DNA of 64,000 nt from Pricia antarctica (lineage in GTDB: Bacteria; Bacteroidota; Bacteroidia; Flavobacteriales; Flavobacteriaceae), in assembly GCA_011050085.1 (NCBI GenBank), contig DRGL01000069.1, positions 62,001 to 126,000 on the forward strand, written 5' to 3'. Both the position numbers and the translations under genes were made by a program. Of this stretch, positions 1 through 9,607 are shown one piece after another; within the stretch, counting starts at the first letter, position 1, and every line of letters begins with the position of its first letter. A model generated the notes under the pieces. The model was not told where the DNA came from, did no database searches, and saw only the letters and a program-made list of their open reading frames with translations.

Positions 1-79
1 TTGCGGTCATGGAAACATCTGAACCTGGATAAATTCTCTCACGCCCTTGAAGGCAAAATCCTTTTAATTTTTCACTCAT
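1..79 (-). CDS. Partial CDS at left edge, unknown product
   Basis: An ATG on the minus strand opens a frame that runs off the left end of the window without a stop. The 26 visible codons begin MSEKLKGF and continue RERIYPGSDV. It lies 71 bases downstream of the Gfo/Idh gene in the same direction, as expected for the next gene of that operon. There is no signal peptide and nothing I recognise. It is too short for the ORF track and could be a chance frame. Confidence 0.35.
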   Translation of the reverse strand, partial: MSEKLKGFCLQGRERIYPGSDVSMTA

Positions 80-150
80 ATACTTTGATTCGAATTAGGG
101 GTCTGAACTATGTTTTCATTTAAGACTACAACGGCATAATGATGCCTCTT

Positions 151-1308
151 TTATTTCCAATCTACGCCAGTATCTTTCCAACTTTTCGATTTAGCGGATT
201 CGAGAACAGCTTCACAGACTTTTTGGGTTTCTTGGGCTTCCCTGAATGTCGGGGAACATGGCTTTCCTTCTACCAAGGCTTTTAGAAAATCTGCAATTTG
301 ATGCACGAAGCTATGTTCGTATCCTATTGACAGTCCCGGTACCCACCATTTATCCATATAGGGCTGGTCTTCGTCAGTTACATGTATGGAACGCCAACCA
401 CGCTCTATCGAATCGTTTCGATGGTCAAAATATTCCAACCGCGATAAATCGTGAAGGTTCCATTTGATGGAAGCGTGCTCGCCATTGATTTCAAATGTAT
501 AATGTGCCTTATGACCGCGTGCATATCGCGTCGATTCGAATAGGCCTAATGAACCATTATCGAAATGACAATGGAACATACAGGCGTCGTCGATGGTTAC
601 TTCTTGCTTTTCTCCTGTTTTGGAATGTATGCGTTCTTTAATAAAGGTTTCGGTCATAGCGGAGACATCTGTAATGCCACCGTTTAACCACATGGCCGTG
701 TCGATACAATGCGCCAAAAGGTCTCCTGTTACTCCGGATCCCGCAGCGGAATTATCTAACCGCCATAGCCCTTCCCCGCCTTGAGGCAATTCAGGACTGA
801 TGGTCCAATCTTGTAAGAAATTGGCGCGATAGTGGAATATCTTACCCAACTTTCCGGCGTCGATCAATTGCTTCGCCAAGGTAACGGCGGGTATTCTGCG
901 ATAGTTATAATACACCGTATTCGCAACACCTGCCTTTTCGACCGCATCGACCATGGGCTGTGCTTCGGCAACCGTTCTTGCCAAAGGTTTTTCACAAAGC
1001 ACCATTTTTCCAGCTTCCGCCGCGGCAATGGCAATTTCTGCATGCATATTGTTCGGCGTACAGATATCTATGGCATCAATATCGTCTCTGGCTACCAATT
1101 TACGCCAGTCCGTTTCTATAGATTCATAACCCCACTGATCGGCAAATGCTCTTACCCGTTCTTCGTTTCGGGCACAGACCGCCTTCAATATGGGATTGTA
1201 TTGTAGCTCGGGGAAAAAATTAGGTATTCTTTTGTATGCGTTGGAATGGGTACGACCCATGAAACCGTAACCTACTAAACCAATCCGTAAATCTTTTTTA
1301 TCACTCAT
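151..1308 (-). CDS. Gfo/Idh/MocA family sugar oxidoreductase (cytoplasmic)
   Basis: Predicted NAD(P)-dependent oxidoreductase of the glucose-fructose oxidoreductase / inositol dehydrogenase family, 385 residues, a usual length. The N-terminus carries the Rossmann dinucleotide motif GLVGYGFMG (about residues 10-18), and the family EKP motif with its active-site lysine appears as LCEKPLA near residue 105. The C-terminal half is the alpha/beta substrate domain. There is no signal peptide, so it acts in the cytoplasm, unlike the exported paralogue at 7479-8837. It follows the TIM-barrel gene 1435-2484 on the same strand by 126 bp. That pairing, with an epimerase and ThuA nearby, is typical of keto-sugar or inositol-like catabolism. 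The substrate cannot be read from sequence. Confidence 0.9.
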   Translation of the reverse strand: MSDKKDLRIGLVGYGFMGRTHSNAYKRIPNFFPELQYNPILKAVCARNEERVRAFADQWGYESIETDWRKLVARDDIDAIDICTPNNMHAEIAIAAAEAGKMVLCEKPLARTVAEAQPMVDAVEKAGVANTVYYNYRRIPAVTLAKQLIDAGKLGKIFHYRANFLQDWTISPELPQGGEGLWRLDNSAAGSGVTGDLLAHCIDTAMWLNGGITDVSAMTETFIKERIHSKTGEKQEVTIDDACMFHCHFDNGSLGLFESTRYARGHKAHYTFEINGEHASIKWNLHDLSRLEYFDHRNDSIERGWRSIHVTDEDQPYMDKWWVPGLSIGYEHSFVHQIADFLKALVEGKPCSPTFREAQETQKVCEAVLESAKSKSWKDTGVDWK

Positions 1309-1434
1309 AATGTCTCTTATTTTTTACCTCAAAATTTTTAAGTAGCTTCAAGCATCAGGTTTGCACTTGCATATTAAAAATAGTGAGTACTATAGCGAAA
1401 TATTTATATTACCGCCAATCGCTACGAAGATTAC

Positions 1435-2484
1435 CTACTCCTTTTCATACCACCCGTGTAGTTTCCTGACCTGAATCATTGCGCCTAATATATCGTTCCA
1501 GGTTTTTGGCTTCATCATGACCTCATTAGGAAACATACAACCATCCCAGCAAATGTGCTTGATTTTCTTGGTCACGTTTCCATGCTCGTCGCGCAGCCAA
1601 TGACCGGCATCGACGGCAATATCCAGTTTTCCGTTGGGATCGTCCGCTAGGCAGTGCCTTCCTGTTTTGTCATGGGAACCGGAACCGAAAACTGTACCAT
1701 CGTTTTGGGCGACGTGAAAATCGATGGTCCAAGGACGAAGGGCAGCCGTCAATTCTTCAAGGCCGCTGGTCAATGTCTTACGATCGTTCCAATCAAAATC
1801 TTTGGGAAGGATGCGCTCGTCGGGCTTATTATATCCCAAAAGATATAATAAGGTATGTGCCATATCGGCCTGAAATCCGATGTTCGGCCTATCGACAGCC
1901 TCTAAAGTGTTGACCATGGTTTTCCAACCTTGCATACCGCCCCAGCAAATTTCACCTTCCGCGGCCAATGATTCACCGTAGTCCGCAGCCACATCACAGG
2001 CTTCGCGAAAAGTCTCCGCTATTAATTGTGTATTTGCGGTAGGGTCTTTGGCCCAGGTTTTCGGGTCGACCGATGAATCGATACGAACCACGCCGTAAGG
2101 CCGTACGCCCAAATCCCGTAATTTTTGTCCTATTTTGCAAGCTTTGCGTACTTGGGTTACGAACTGCTTTCGTTCTTCGGAGGAACCCATGGCCGAACCG
2201 CCACCGGTACCTGCCCAAATAGGTGCAACCAAACTACCAATTTTCAAATTTTTCGCGTTGGCCTTGTCCGCCATTTTTTTTAAGGCATCTTCGTCGGAGT
2301 CGATATCCAAATGGGGGTCACCTGCGAAAAGGTCGAAACCGTCGAACTTTATCCCATCGACCTCTGCATTTGCAGTAAGCTCGATTAAGGTATCGATATC
2401 AATGGGAGGTTCTGAGTCCGGACCTTTGCCTACTACCCCTGGCCAAGAAGCGTTATGTAATTTTGGAAAATTATTTTCTGCCAT
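1435..2484 (-). CDS. Sugar phosphate isomerase/epimerase-like TIM barrel
   Basis: A 349-residue protein of the xylose-isomerase-like TIM-barrel superfamily, predicted cytoplasmic. Likely metal-binding positions are the glutamate in AEGEICWGG, the aspartate in FQADMAHT and the histidine in DFHVAQNDG, in the order expected for divalent-metal isomerases and epimerases. It is longer than the usual 270-300 residues of this group, which matches a subgroup often encoded beside Gfo/Idh/MocA genes. It probably forms an operon with the oxidoreductase at 151-1308 and is divergent from the AraC regulator at 2755. It could be an isomerase, epimerase or dehydratase of a keto-sugar or cyclitol; the exact reaction is unknown. 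Confidence 0.85.
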   Translation of the reverse strand: MAENNFPKLHNASWPGVVGKGPDSEPPIDIDTLIELTANAEVDGIKFDGFDLFAGDPHLDIDSDEDALKKMADKANAKNLKIGSLVAPIWAGTGGGSAMGSSEERKQFVTQVRKACKIGQKLRDLGVRPYGVVRIDSSVDPKTWAKDPTANTQLIAETFREACDVAADYGESLAAEGEICWGGMQGWKTMVNTLEAVDRPNIGFQADMAHTLLYLLGYNKPDERILPKDFDWNDRKTLTSGLEELTAALRPWTIDFHVAQNDGTVFGSGSHDKTGRHCLADDPNGKLDIAVDAGHWLRDEHGNVTKKIKHICWDGCMFPNEVMMKPKTWNDILGAMIQVRKLHGWYEKE

Positions 2485-2592
2485 CTGTATTTATTTTAAA
2501 ATTAAAGGCTTTTATAAAAATAAGCAAAATTCTAGGCAATACGGTATCCTACGATTGCTATTAAATTAATATATCCTACAATTTTACACATA

Positions 2593-2600
2593 TAAATTTG
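2593..2600 (+). promoter_or_regulatory. Possible -7 box for the AraC gene
   Basis: TAAATTTG fits the Bacteroidetes -7 consensus TAnnTTTG, about 155 bp upstream of the AraC start. No convincing -33 TTTG is present at the right distance, so this is weak. Confidence 0.3.
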
Positions 2601-2754
2601 TGTCTTTCTCAAATATTCGGCCACTGATTTTCAGTATCCCGAATACTAACCTTACAAATCTAATACACATGAGACTTTATTATTTCCTATATCTTCATAA
2701 AAGATGACACTTTTTTATCTTACCTTTCGGATAGAACCTATGTGACAGGAAAAT

Positions 2755-3639
2755 ATGAGTAGTCCAAACATTGAAAAGACCATAACCTCGAGACAGGCCT
2801 TTATTTTTAAAGAACTTACTAGCCCCCATTTTAATCCGCAATGGCATTTTCATCCCGAATTTCAGATATCCTATATTATCAAAGGAAAAGGCACACGATT
2901 TATTGGGGATCATGTACAAACTTTCAAAGAGGGAGATTTGGTACTGACCTCACCAAACCTTCCCCATTTATGGCGCAGTGATGAAGCCTATTTTCATAAA
3001 GACAGTACGCTAAAGACTCAAGCGATGGTTATTTATTTTGATCAAGAACTCATGAGTCCGACGCTTTTAGGACGTGAAGAATTCTATGCCTTGAGAAAAT
3101 TGGTGGAAAATGCGGGAAGGGGTATGGAATTTTATGGAGATACGCCAACTAGGGTACATCGGCTCATGCAAAAAATTCCATCAAAAAAAGGCTTTGGACG
3201 TATCATTAAATTATTGGAAATCTTAGAAGTCATGGCGGCCAGCGAAGCATACAACCTTCTTTCGAGTCCCGGCTACAATACGGCTTTTAAAACTGACGAT
3301 GCTGAAAAGATGCATTTGGTGTACGATTACGTTATGAAGCATTTTACCACTAAAATAGAATTGCAAGAAGTGGCCGCTATACTGAACATGACAACGACAT
3401 CGTTCTGTAGATATTTTAAGCCTCGCGCAAATAAAACCTTTACACGTTTTGTAAATGAGATTCGGATAGGCCATGCCCGCAAACTTCTTTTGGAGGATAA
3501 CTTTAATATTTCGGAAATAAGCTATGAATGTGGTTTCAATACCCTATCGAATTTTAACAGGCAGTTCAAGTCGGTCGTGAAAATGAGTCCGCACGAATAC
3601 CAAAAATTATTTTTGAACATCAAAACCGGTATTTCATAA
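2755..3639 (+). CDS. AraC family transcriptional regulator with cupin sensor domain
   Basis: A 294-residue cytoplasmic regulator. Residues about 20-110 form a cupin-like ligand pocket (FHPEFQISYIIKGKG, then GDLVLTSPNLPHLW). Residues about 190-290 hold the paired helix-turn-helix of the AraC family, ending with the conserved GFNTLSNFNRQFK and SPHEY. It lies between the divergent isomerase gene (1435-2484) and the co-directional epimerase (3788). It probably senses a sugar or pathway intermediate and controls one or both flanks. A perfect 8-bp hairpin follows the stop codon. Confidence 0.92.
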   Translation: MSSPNIEKTITSRQAFIFKELTSPHFNPQWHFHPEFQISYIIKGKGTRFIGDHVQTFKEGDLVLTSPNLPHLWRSDEAYFHKDSTLKTQAMVIYFDQELMSPTLLGREEFYALRKLVENAGRGMEFYGDTPTRVHRLMQKIPSKKGFGRIIKLLEILEVMAASEAYNLLSSPGYNTAFKTDDAEKMHLVYDYVMKHFTTKIELQEVAAILNMTTTSFCRYFKPRANKTFTRFVNEIRIGHARKLLLEDNFNISEISYECGFNTLSNFNRQFKSVVKMSPHEYQKLFLNIKTGIS

Positions 3640-3640
3640 C

Positions 3641-3660
3641 TGAAATGGACTGCCATTTCA
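3641..3660 (+). terminator. Hairpin after the AraC gene, possible terminator
   Basis: TGAAATGG-ACTG-CCATTTCA is a perfect 8-bp stem with a 4-nt loop starting two bases after the AraC stop codon. No T-run follows, so it may be an RNA 3'-end stabiliser or a weak terminator rather than a canonical intrinsic one. Confidence 0.4.
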
Positions 3661-3733
3661 TAAGACATTTATAAAAGGCAAAATAGTGTCAGTGTTTTAG
3701 GAAATATAGGAATTTTCCATATCCATTTCCATT

Positions 3734-3741
3734 TATATTTG
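3734..3741 (+). promoter_or_regulatory. -7 box for the epimerase/ThuA unit
   Basis: TATATTTG exactly matches TAnnTTTG and ends 46 bp before the epimerase ATG, the usual spacing for a short 5' leader. The -33 element is not clear. It implies the epimerase is transcribed separately from the AraC gene. Confidence 0.5.
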
Positions 3742-3787
3742 ACTGGTATGCTTTTTCTAAAATTAATAATCTACAAAAAAGTACAGA

Positions 3788-4627
3788 ATGAAAATAGGTA
3801 TGAATATGTTGCTGTGGACGAACCACGTAACTGAAGCCCATTTTCCAATAATAGACGACTTAAAAAAAGCCGGATTTGATGGTGTAGAGTTGTACTTAGG
3901 GGAAGGAGATATCAAGCACTATTCAAAATTGGGCGACCACTTTTCAGATATCGGCATGGGCGTAACCGCCGTTGCCGGTCTTGCGCCCGAAGAGAACATT
4001 GCCAGCCCTGATGCCAAATACAGGGCAGCCGGCTTAGATAGATTAAAATGGTCAATCGATATGGCCGAAGCTTCAAATGTTGAAGTAATCTGTGGCCCTT
4101 TTCATTCCACCTTTGCCTATTTCACAAGGCAGCCACCTACGGAAGACGAACGAAAACATAGCGCCGAGCAGCTATATAAGGCGGCCGAGTATGCACAAAA
4201 AGCAAATATCGTGCTGACCCCGGAAGCCGTTAATCGCTTTGAATGTTATCTGTACAATACTATGGCTGATCTTAAGACCTTGGTCGAAAGGGTAAACCAT
4301 CCGAATTTAGGGGCCATGTTCGATACCCACCACGCCCATATTGAGGAAAAAAGTCAAGCGGAAGCCCTCAAGACAATCGCACCGGTGCTCAAACATGTTC
4401 ATATCAGCGAAAACGATAGAGGCACCCCTGGCGAAGGGCAAGTGCATTGGGACGCTGTTTTCAGTGCCTTGAAAGAAATCAATTATGACGGTTGGGTGAC
4501 TATCGAAGCCTTTAGCACTATAATACCTGAATTTGCCAACGCCATTAATGTTTGGCGGGATTATTCACCTTCAAAAGAAATCTACATAAAAGGGTTACAA
4601 CTAATTAAAAAAGGACTTGAAAGCTAA
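3788..4627 (+). CDS. Ketose 3-epimerase, D-tagatose/D-psicose 3-epimerase family
   Basis: A 279-residue TIM-barrel enzyme predicted to epimerise a ketose or keto-sugar at C3 using a divalent metal. The four expected ligands are visible: Glu146 in PEAVNRFE, Asp179 in MFDTHHAHIEE, His205 in HVHISEN and Glu240 in VTIEAF. Their spacing (33, 26 and 35 residues) equals that of Pseudomonas cichorii D-tagatose 3-epimerase (E152, D185, H211, E246, from memory). The adjoining NDRGTPGEG loop matches the family's substrate loop. There is no signal peptide. A ThuA lipoprotein gene follows 109 bp downstream on the same strand. The substrate could be a free ketose or a 3-keto sugar; family placement is firm, substrate is not. 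Confidence 0.9.
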   Translation: MKIGMNMLLWTNHVTEAHFPIIDDLKKAGFDGVELYLGEGDIKHYSKLGDHFSDIGMGVTAVAGLAPEENIASPDAKYRAAGLDRLKWSIDMAEASNVEVICGPFHSTFAYFTRQPPTEDERKHSAEQLYKAAEYAQKANIVLTPEAVNRFECYLYNTMADLKTLVERVNHPNLGAMFDTHHAHIEEKSQAEALKTIAPVLKHVHISENDRGTPGEGQVHWDAVFSALKEINYDGWVTIEAFSTIIPEFANAINVWRDYSPSKEIYIKGLQLIKKGLES

Positions 4628-4736
4628 ATGGTTCCTGCCAGATAGCCGCAAAATAGCGATTTACGCTTAAAAACTAAATGCAGCTTTCTAAGCTGTGAAA
4701 ATCGTGTTAGGAATTAAAATAAGTTATGCTTCGATT

Positions 4737-5858
4737 ATGAAAAAACTACTCTATCTCTTCGTCTTTTGTTCAATTCTATCTTGCAAAGAGGATAAAAAGG
4801 ATGTCGCAGAAAAGGAACAACAGGTTGAAAAACCAACCGAGTCATTGACCTTTATGGGTAGTGGCGACGATGCGAAACACATCGTCTTGATTTCAGGAGA
4901 TGAGGAATATCGCTCTGAAGAGGCCTTACCTCAGCTGGCAAAAATATTGTCTAAACACCACGGCTTTACCTGTACGGTCCTTTTTGCCCAGAATCCTGAA
5001 AATCCCGGGATTGTCGATGCCAATTATGTGGAGAACATACCGGGTTTAAAAGCACTAGATACCGCCGATATGATGGTCATCTTTACACGATTTCGAGCCC
5101 TGCCCGACAGCCAGATGAAGCATATAGATGATTATCTAATGAGAGGAAAGCCCGTAATGGGTATCCGAACCGCAACCCACGCCTTCATGTTTCCGGAAAA
5201 CTCCGATTCAAACTATAAACACTATAGTAACGGTTATGCGGGAGATAAAACGGAATGGACGGATGGGTTCGGACGTCTCGTATTAGGCGAAAAATGGGTG
5301 GCACATCATGGGCATCATAAAAACCAAAGCCAAAGGGGAATGATATTCGAAGATGCCAAAGACAACGCTGTAGTAAATGGAATTGAAGACGGCGACGTTT
5401 GGGGACCCTCTGATGTCTATGAAGTACGTTTGCCGCTTCCGGATAATGCGGAACCGATACTTTATGGTCAGGTCATAAACCGCAAGGGTGACTATGATGA
5501 AACCGATATTTATTTCGGAATGAAACCCTCCGATGATGAAGTCGCCACAGAAAACAACGAGGGAAAGACCGTCAACGATGTCAACATGCCGATTGTATGG
5601 ACAAAAAGTTATCAATTACCGGAAGGAAAAAAAGGTAAAGCCTTTACCACAACGGTAGGTGCAGCTAGCGATATGTTAATCGAAGGTACCCGTAGGTTAC
5701 TGGTCAACGGAGTATTTTGGGCCATGGATATGACCATCCCCGAAAAGGCGAATGTGGACCTAGTTGGTGATTTTGAACCATCACAATTCGGATTTAAGGA
5801 TAAAACCTATTGGGAAGAGAAAGGGGTTAAGGTTGAGCAGTTTGACCTTGGTAAGTAA
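4737..5858 (+). CDS. ThuA-domain lipoprotein
   Basis: An exported ThuA-like (class I glutamine-amidotransferase fold) protein. I place the start at the internal ATG 42 bases into the listed ORF because it gives a clean lipoprotein signal, MKKLLYLFVFCSILSC, with lipidation at Cys16. The mature part opens with HIVLISGDEEYRSEEALPQL, and the TRFRALPDSQMKHIDDY and GIRTATHAF segments are typical of ThuA-like proteins. ThuA of Rhizobium belongs to a 3-keto-disaccharide pathway together with a Gfo/Idh-type ThuB, and both partner types occur here. The gene ends 6 bp from the convergent sulfatase gene. Biochemical function in Bacteroidota is not settled. Confidence 0.85.
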   Translation: MKKLLYLFVFCSILSCKEDKKDVAEKEQQVEKPTESLTFMGSGDDAKHIVLISGDEEYRSEEALPQLAKILSKHHGFTCTVLFAQNPENPGIVDANYVENIPGLKALDTADMMVIFTRFRALPDSQMKHIDDYLMRGKPVMGIRTATHAFMFPENSDSNYKHYSNGYAGDKTEWTDGFGRLVLGEKWVAHHGHHKNQSQRGMIFEDAKDNAVVNGIEDGDVWGPSDVYEVRLPLPDNAEPILYGQVINRKGDYDETDIYFGMKPSDDEVATENNEGKTVNDVNMPIVWTKSYQLPEGKKGKAFTTTVGAASDMLIEGTRRLLVNGVFWAMDMTIPEKANVDLVGDFEPSQFGFKDKTYWEEKGVKVEQFDLGK

Positions 5859-5864
5859 ATGCTG

Positions 5865-7442
5865 TTACTTCAGCTCCAAGGCCTCGGTTTGATCCGAACC
5901 TTCGCCGCGAATCTTGTTAAAATCGCCTTTCATTTCCGCTAATTTTTTGGGATTCGATGCAGCAAGATTGGTTTCTTGGCCGATATCGTTCTTCAGGTTA
6001 TATAATTGATATTCTTTAGCGTTGCCCAATTCAATAGCCACGGATTGGTTAACAGCAGGGCCATTATAAGGTGGAATCATGACCCAATCCCCCTGTCGAA
6101 AAGCGGTTCGGCTTGTTGCCTCAAGCACCATCTGATTGCGCCCTTCACTACTTTTTCCCAAGAAAACATCCATCAAATTTTCACTATCCTCCCCTATTTT
6201 ATTACTGTCTACCAAATTGGCTAAGGAGGTGAGCAAATCCAATTGTGAAACCAAAGCGTTTGAAACACCAGGCTTAATATGGCCCTTCCAGTAGGTTATG
6301 AAGGGTACTCGGGTGCCAGCTTCAAATAGACTATATTTTCCACCCCGAAGCGGACCGGCAGGTCTATGATCCCCCAATTTTTCGACAGCATCGTCGTAAT
6401 AACCATCATTCAGAACGGTACCGTTATCACTTGAAAATATAATTAAGGTATTTTCTAAAAGCCCTTGTTTTTCCAATGTATTTACAAATTCCCCTACTAC
6501 CCAATCCGCCTCGACAATCACATCGCCCCTAGGGCCCATACCCGAAGCTCCTACAAATCGGGGATGCGGCGTGCGCGGCACATGAGGCTGCTGCAAAGCA
6601 TAATATAGAAAGAAAGGTTCGTCTTTATGCGTTGCAACATACTTTTGGGCTTCGGTCAGAAAGGTATCCGCCATGTCTTCATCGATCCACTTCGCCGACT
6701 CCCCACCTTTCATAAAACCGATGCGGGGGATAGCGTTCACAATGCTATTATTATGACCATGGTGCCATTTCATTTTTAGCATTTCAGGATTTTCAATACC
6801 AGTAGGCTCACCTTCGAAATTGTTCTGGTAATCAACTTCTATGGGATCATTTGGGTCGAGCTTTACTACGCTGCCATTTTGAATGTAGACCGTGGGAACG
6901 CGATCTTGGGTGGCGGCCATAATATAGCTCTGGTCGAAACCGACCTGGTTCGGTCCGGGAGCGATGGTCTGATTCCAGTTGACGTCTCCTGACCCCAATC
7001 CCAAATGCCATTTTCCTACGATGCCTGTGTGGTATCCTTTTTCTTTAAGCATACGCGGAATGGTCATCTGCGTCGTGTCGATAATAAGAGGGGCGGTACC
7101 CGGTAGAATTTTAGCACTTTTATTACGCCAAGGGTAGGTGCCCGTCAGCAGCGCATAACGACTGGGGGTACACGTTGCGGAGGAGGCATATCCGTTGGTA
7201 AATCGTATCCCGCCGTTAGCCAACTTGTCCAAATTGGGGGTTTTAAGTTCTGTGGCACCATATGCACCTAGCTCACCGTAGCCGAGATCATCTGCGTAAA
7301 TGATTACGATATTTGGTGTTCTGGAACTGTTTACCTTGTTCTGTTTTTCTTCCTTGTTAGGTTGGCATCCTATTAATGACAGAAGAACTAAGGCTATACA
7401 TATCGTGAAATAAGACCTTTTTATGGCAAAGCGTCTATGCAT
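5865..7442 (-). CDS. Sulfatase lipoprotein, type I formylglycine
   Basis: A 525-residue type I sulfatase predicted to hydrolyse sulfate esters on a carbohydrate. The lipobox LIGC puts lipidation at Cys26. The metal-binding pair is Asp51-Asp52 in IIYADDLGYG. The formylglycine signature C-T-P-S-R starts at Cys91, so the enzyme needs an FGE or anSME maturase encoded elsewhere. Full catalytic-domain length and a C-terminal subdomain are present. It lies 36 bp downstream of the exported Gfo/Idh gene on the same strand, probably one operon. Sulfatase family and regiospecificity need a SulfAtlas comparison. Confidence 0.93.
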   Translation of the reverse strand: MHRRFAIKRSYFTICIALVLLSLIGCQPNKEEKQNKVNSSRTPNIVIIYADDLGYGELGAYGATELKTPNLDKLANGGIRFTNGYASSATCTPSRYALLTGTYPWRNKSAKILPGTAPLIIDTTQMTIPRMLKEKGYHTGIVGKWHLGLGSGDVNWNQTIAPGPNQVGFDQSYIMAATQDRVPTVYIQNGSVVKLDPNDPIEVDYQNNFEGEPTGIENPEMLKMKWHHGHNNSIVNAIPRIGFMKGGESAKWIDEDMADTFLTEAQKYVATHKDEPFFLYYALQQPHVPRTPHPRFVGASGMGPRGDVIVEADWVVGEFVNTLEKQGLLENTLIIFSSDNGTVLNDGYYDDAVEKLGDHRPAGPLRGGKYSLFEAGTRVPFITYWKGHIKPGVSNALVSQLDLLTSLANLVDSNKIGEDSENLMDVFLGKSSEGRNQMVLEATSRTAFRQGDWVMIPPYNGPAVNQSVAIELGNAKEYQLYNLKNDIGQETNLAASNPKKLAEMKGDFNKIRGEGSDQTEALELK

Positions 7443-7478
7443 CCTTTTTAGTATGTTCTCGTTAAAGCCTTTATTAAT

Positions 7479-8837
7479 TTAATATGAATCTTTCATCCAA
7501 TCATAGCTATTCCGTTGAATCCAATTGCCTCTAGTGAAATCTGGAAAATCTTGTGGTTCGCCATTATTGGCAATGGATAGCTCGGATAAAGGGGTTACGG
7601 CGCTCCAAGCGGCGGCATCGTAAGCGTCCATCGGTGGGGCAACATTGGCTTTTGCGGATTCAATAAAGGCATTATCCACAAAAAAATCCATTCCACCATG
7701 ACCGGCACCTAACGCATGTTCGCCATATTTTTTCCAAAGTGGATGATCATATTTCGTTAACCAGTCGTCCGCAACATCCCATTCATGAGGTTTCGATTTT
7801 CCCTCTACATAAATACGATTGCCATCGACCTCCCACAAACCGCTAGTACCTTGCACCCGAAAGCCCAATGAATATGGCCTTGGCAATGTGGTATCATGGG
7901 TTACAATTATAGTCTCACCGTTCGTTGTTTCGATAGTACTCGTAATGACATCGCCCATTCTAAAGTTTACTTTAGCATTGGGATGATCTATACCGCCGTT
8001 CTCGACAATATAATTATGTAAGCCTCGAGCCTTCGTAGCATGTGAGGTGAGGGATTGAAAGCGGTTTCCACGATTGATATTGTCCATTACGGCAATGGGC
8101 CCCAAACCGTGCGTCGGATATACATCGGCGTTTCGAAGTACGGAATGCTGCGTTCGCCATTTAGATTCCGATATACCCTTATCGCCAAATTCAACGCCCT
8201 TACCATAAGCATCTTTACCATCATTTAATAGTACATGCCTCAAATCATGCTGATAACCACAACGAAAATGCATCAGTTCCCCAAAAACGTTCTGTTTGAC
8301 CATATTAAGAACTGCGAGAATATCGCGTCGATAGTTTACGTTTTCAAGAATCATGAGATGCGACCCGGTTTCTTCATGGGTGTTGACCAAATCCCAACAT
8401 TCTTCCAACGTGTTTGCTGCCGAGACTTCAACCCCTGTATATTTTCCGGCCTTCATGGCATCAACGGCCATACGGGTATGCAAAAGCCAGGGTGTAGCGA
8501 TAATTACGGCATCTAGTTCAGGCAGTGCCAATAGATTGAGATAGTCTTTGCTATCCTTCCCAAAAGTCATTGGTTTTGCCCCGCCTGCCTTTGAAATATC
8601 GCTTAGGGCAATTTGTATTCGCGCATCGTCAATATCACATATTGCGATAATGTTGACATCATCACGCTGTAAAAGATTGTTCATATGATTGCTACCCCGA
8701 AGTCCCACCCCGATCATACCCACATTCAGTTTTTCTTTCAAAATGGAATTTGAAATACCGAAAGTGTAATTTGGAAGCGTGGCTATGGCCGTGCCTGCTA
8801 GGGCGGTTTTCTTGATGAAACTTCTTCTTTTATTCAT
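7479..8837 (-). CDS. Exported Gfo/Idh/MocA oxidoreductase with Tat-like signal
   Basis: A 452-residue Gfo/Idh/MocA-family protein. The N-terminus MNKRRSFIKKTALAGTA is a twin-arginine-type signal, which fits export of a folded protein with tightly bound cofactor. The Rossmann motif appears as GMIGVGLRGSNHM (about residues 40-52). The usual EKP lysine region reads VEVSAANTLEE, so the canonical EKP is replaced; this is common in the long exported subgroup and suggests altered chemistry, for example a bound-NAD glycosidase or isomerase rather than a simple dehydrogenase. It is the first gene of an operon with the sulfatase 5865-7442. Confidence 0.88.
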   Translation of the reverse strand: MNKRRSFIKKTALAGTAIATLPNYTFGISNSILKEKLNVGMIGVGLRGSNHMNNLLQRDDVNIIAICDIDDARIQIALSDISKAGGAKPMTFGKDSKDYLNLLALPELDAVIIATPWLLHTRMAVDAMKAGKYTGVEVSAANTLEECWDLVNTHEETGSHLMILENVNYRRDILAVLNMVKQNVFGELMHFRCGYQHDLRHVLLNDGKDAYGKGVEFGDKGISESKWRTQHSVLRNADVYPTHGLGPIAVMDNINRGNRFQSLTSHATKARGLHNYIVENGGIDHPNAKVNFRMGDVITSTIETTNGETIIVTHDTTLPRPYSLGFRVQGTSGLWEVDGNRIYVEGKSKPHEWDVADDWLTKYDHPLWKKYGEHALGAGHGGMDFFVDNAFIESAKANVAPPMDAYDAAAWSAVTPLSELSIANNGEPQDFPDFTRGNWIQRNSYDWMKDSY

Positions 8838-8865
8838 ACGTAAAATTCTTTTGGCTTTATAAAAT

Positions 8866-8873
8866 CAAATATA
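8866..8873 (-). promoter_or_regulatory. -7 box for the exported oxidoreductase/sulfatase operon
   Basis: On the minus strand this reads TATATTTG, an exact TAnnTTTG match, 28 bp upstream of the ATG at 8837. A clear -33 element is not visible. The spacing is right for a short leader. Confidence 0.45.
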
Positions 8874-9109
8874 GGAAAAGTAATGTCGCTTTTTATACAT
8901 TCCGGTTTGCTTCAGGATTGCTGATTTGTATTCTATCCCACTAGTAAAGAAATGTAAATGATAAGAATTACACTGCATTTTCTCGACAATCTATGAATTC
9001 AAAATGTAAGTGTTTGTCAAATTAAAATTATAGTATTCCGTTTTTTAACGTCATTCACAATCCGTTTTGAGCTAACTACTAAACTAAGTTTCTTTTATAT
9101 TGTAAGAAA

Positions 9110-9117
9110 TAATTTTG
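9110..9117 (+). promoter_or_regulatory. -7 box for the 48-aa gene
   Basis: TAATTTTG matches TAnnTTTG and lies 35 bp before the ATG at 9153. With the terminator at 9322-9349 it defines a transcript of roughly 225 nt. No strong -33 element is seen. Confidence 0.45.
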
Positions 9118-9152
9118 GTAACAAACTTCAAGTCTAATTTAAAATAGAAATA

Positions 9153-9299
9153 ATGAGCGATGACAAAAACAACAAGATAGAAAAAGATAAAACAAGTTTA
9201 GGCGAAAAAGCTATAAACCACAAAGAGAGCAGTGGTAAGGAAATAAATCAGCAAGTACAGCAGCGAAAAGAAAAACACCAGCCCAGGGATAACGCTTAA
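9153..9299 (+). CDS. Small hydrophilic 48-aa protein
   Basis: This ORF is below the track cut-off. It starts MSDDKNNK and ends QPRDNA. It is almost entirely polar, rich in Lys, Glu, Asn and Gln, with no cysteine and no membrane segment, as in small stress-related or intrinsically disordered proteins. A -7 box lies 35 bp upstream, and a clean intrinsic terminator begins 22 bp after the stop, so it appears to be a monocistronic transcription unit. I do not recognise the family. The alternative is that the transcript is a small RNA and the frame is incidental, but the tight framing by promoter and terminator favours a real gene. Confidence 0.6.
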   Translation: MSDDKNNKIEKDKTSLGEKAINHKESSGKEINQQVQQRKEKHQPRDNA

Positions 9300-9321
9300 G
9301 CATCCTAAACCTTAAATTTAC

Positions 9322-9349
9322 AAAACCGGCCTATTAGCCGGTTTTTTTA
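9322..9349 (+). terminator. Intrinsic terminator of the 48-aa gene
   Basis: AAAACCGGC, a short CTATTA loop, then GCCGG followed by seven or more T residues. This is a canonical GC stem with U-tract, placed immediately downstream of the small gene. Confidence 0.85.
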
Positions 9350-9522
9350 TACGTAAACTTTTAGTTTCAGAAAAATTATTAGTCTTCGAGCGTCACAACC
9401 ACGAACCCTAAACCCCACAAACTGTGCTTATTTATCTAGATTAGGTGTAGTTGCTCCCCATTCATGTTAATTTACCATATAAACTGGGTAAAAATGACAA
9501 TCGTCTTCACAAAAAGAGGATT

Positions 9523-9530
9523 TAACTTTG
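9523..9530 (+). promoter_or_regulatory. -7 box for the MFS transporter
   Basis: TAACTTTG, followed by CA, matches the extended TAnnTTTG motif and gives a leader of about 70 nt before the ATG at 9608. No clear -33 TTTG. The rest of the 300-bp gap before the MFS gene shows nothing further. Confidence 0.45.
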
Positions 9531-9607
9531 CATCGTAAACTATTGCAATTTAAAATAGAAACGGTTGCAAGTACACGGATTTAATTCACCCCACAATCCA
9601 TTTAGTT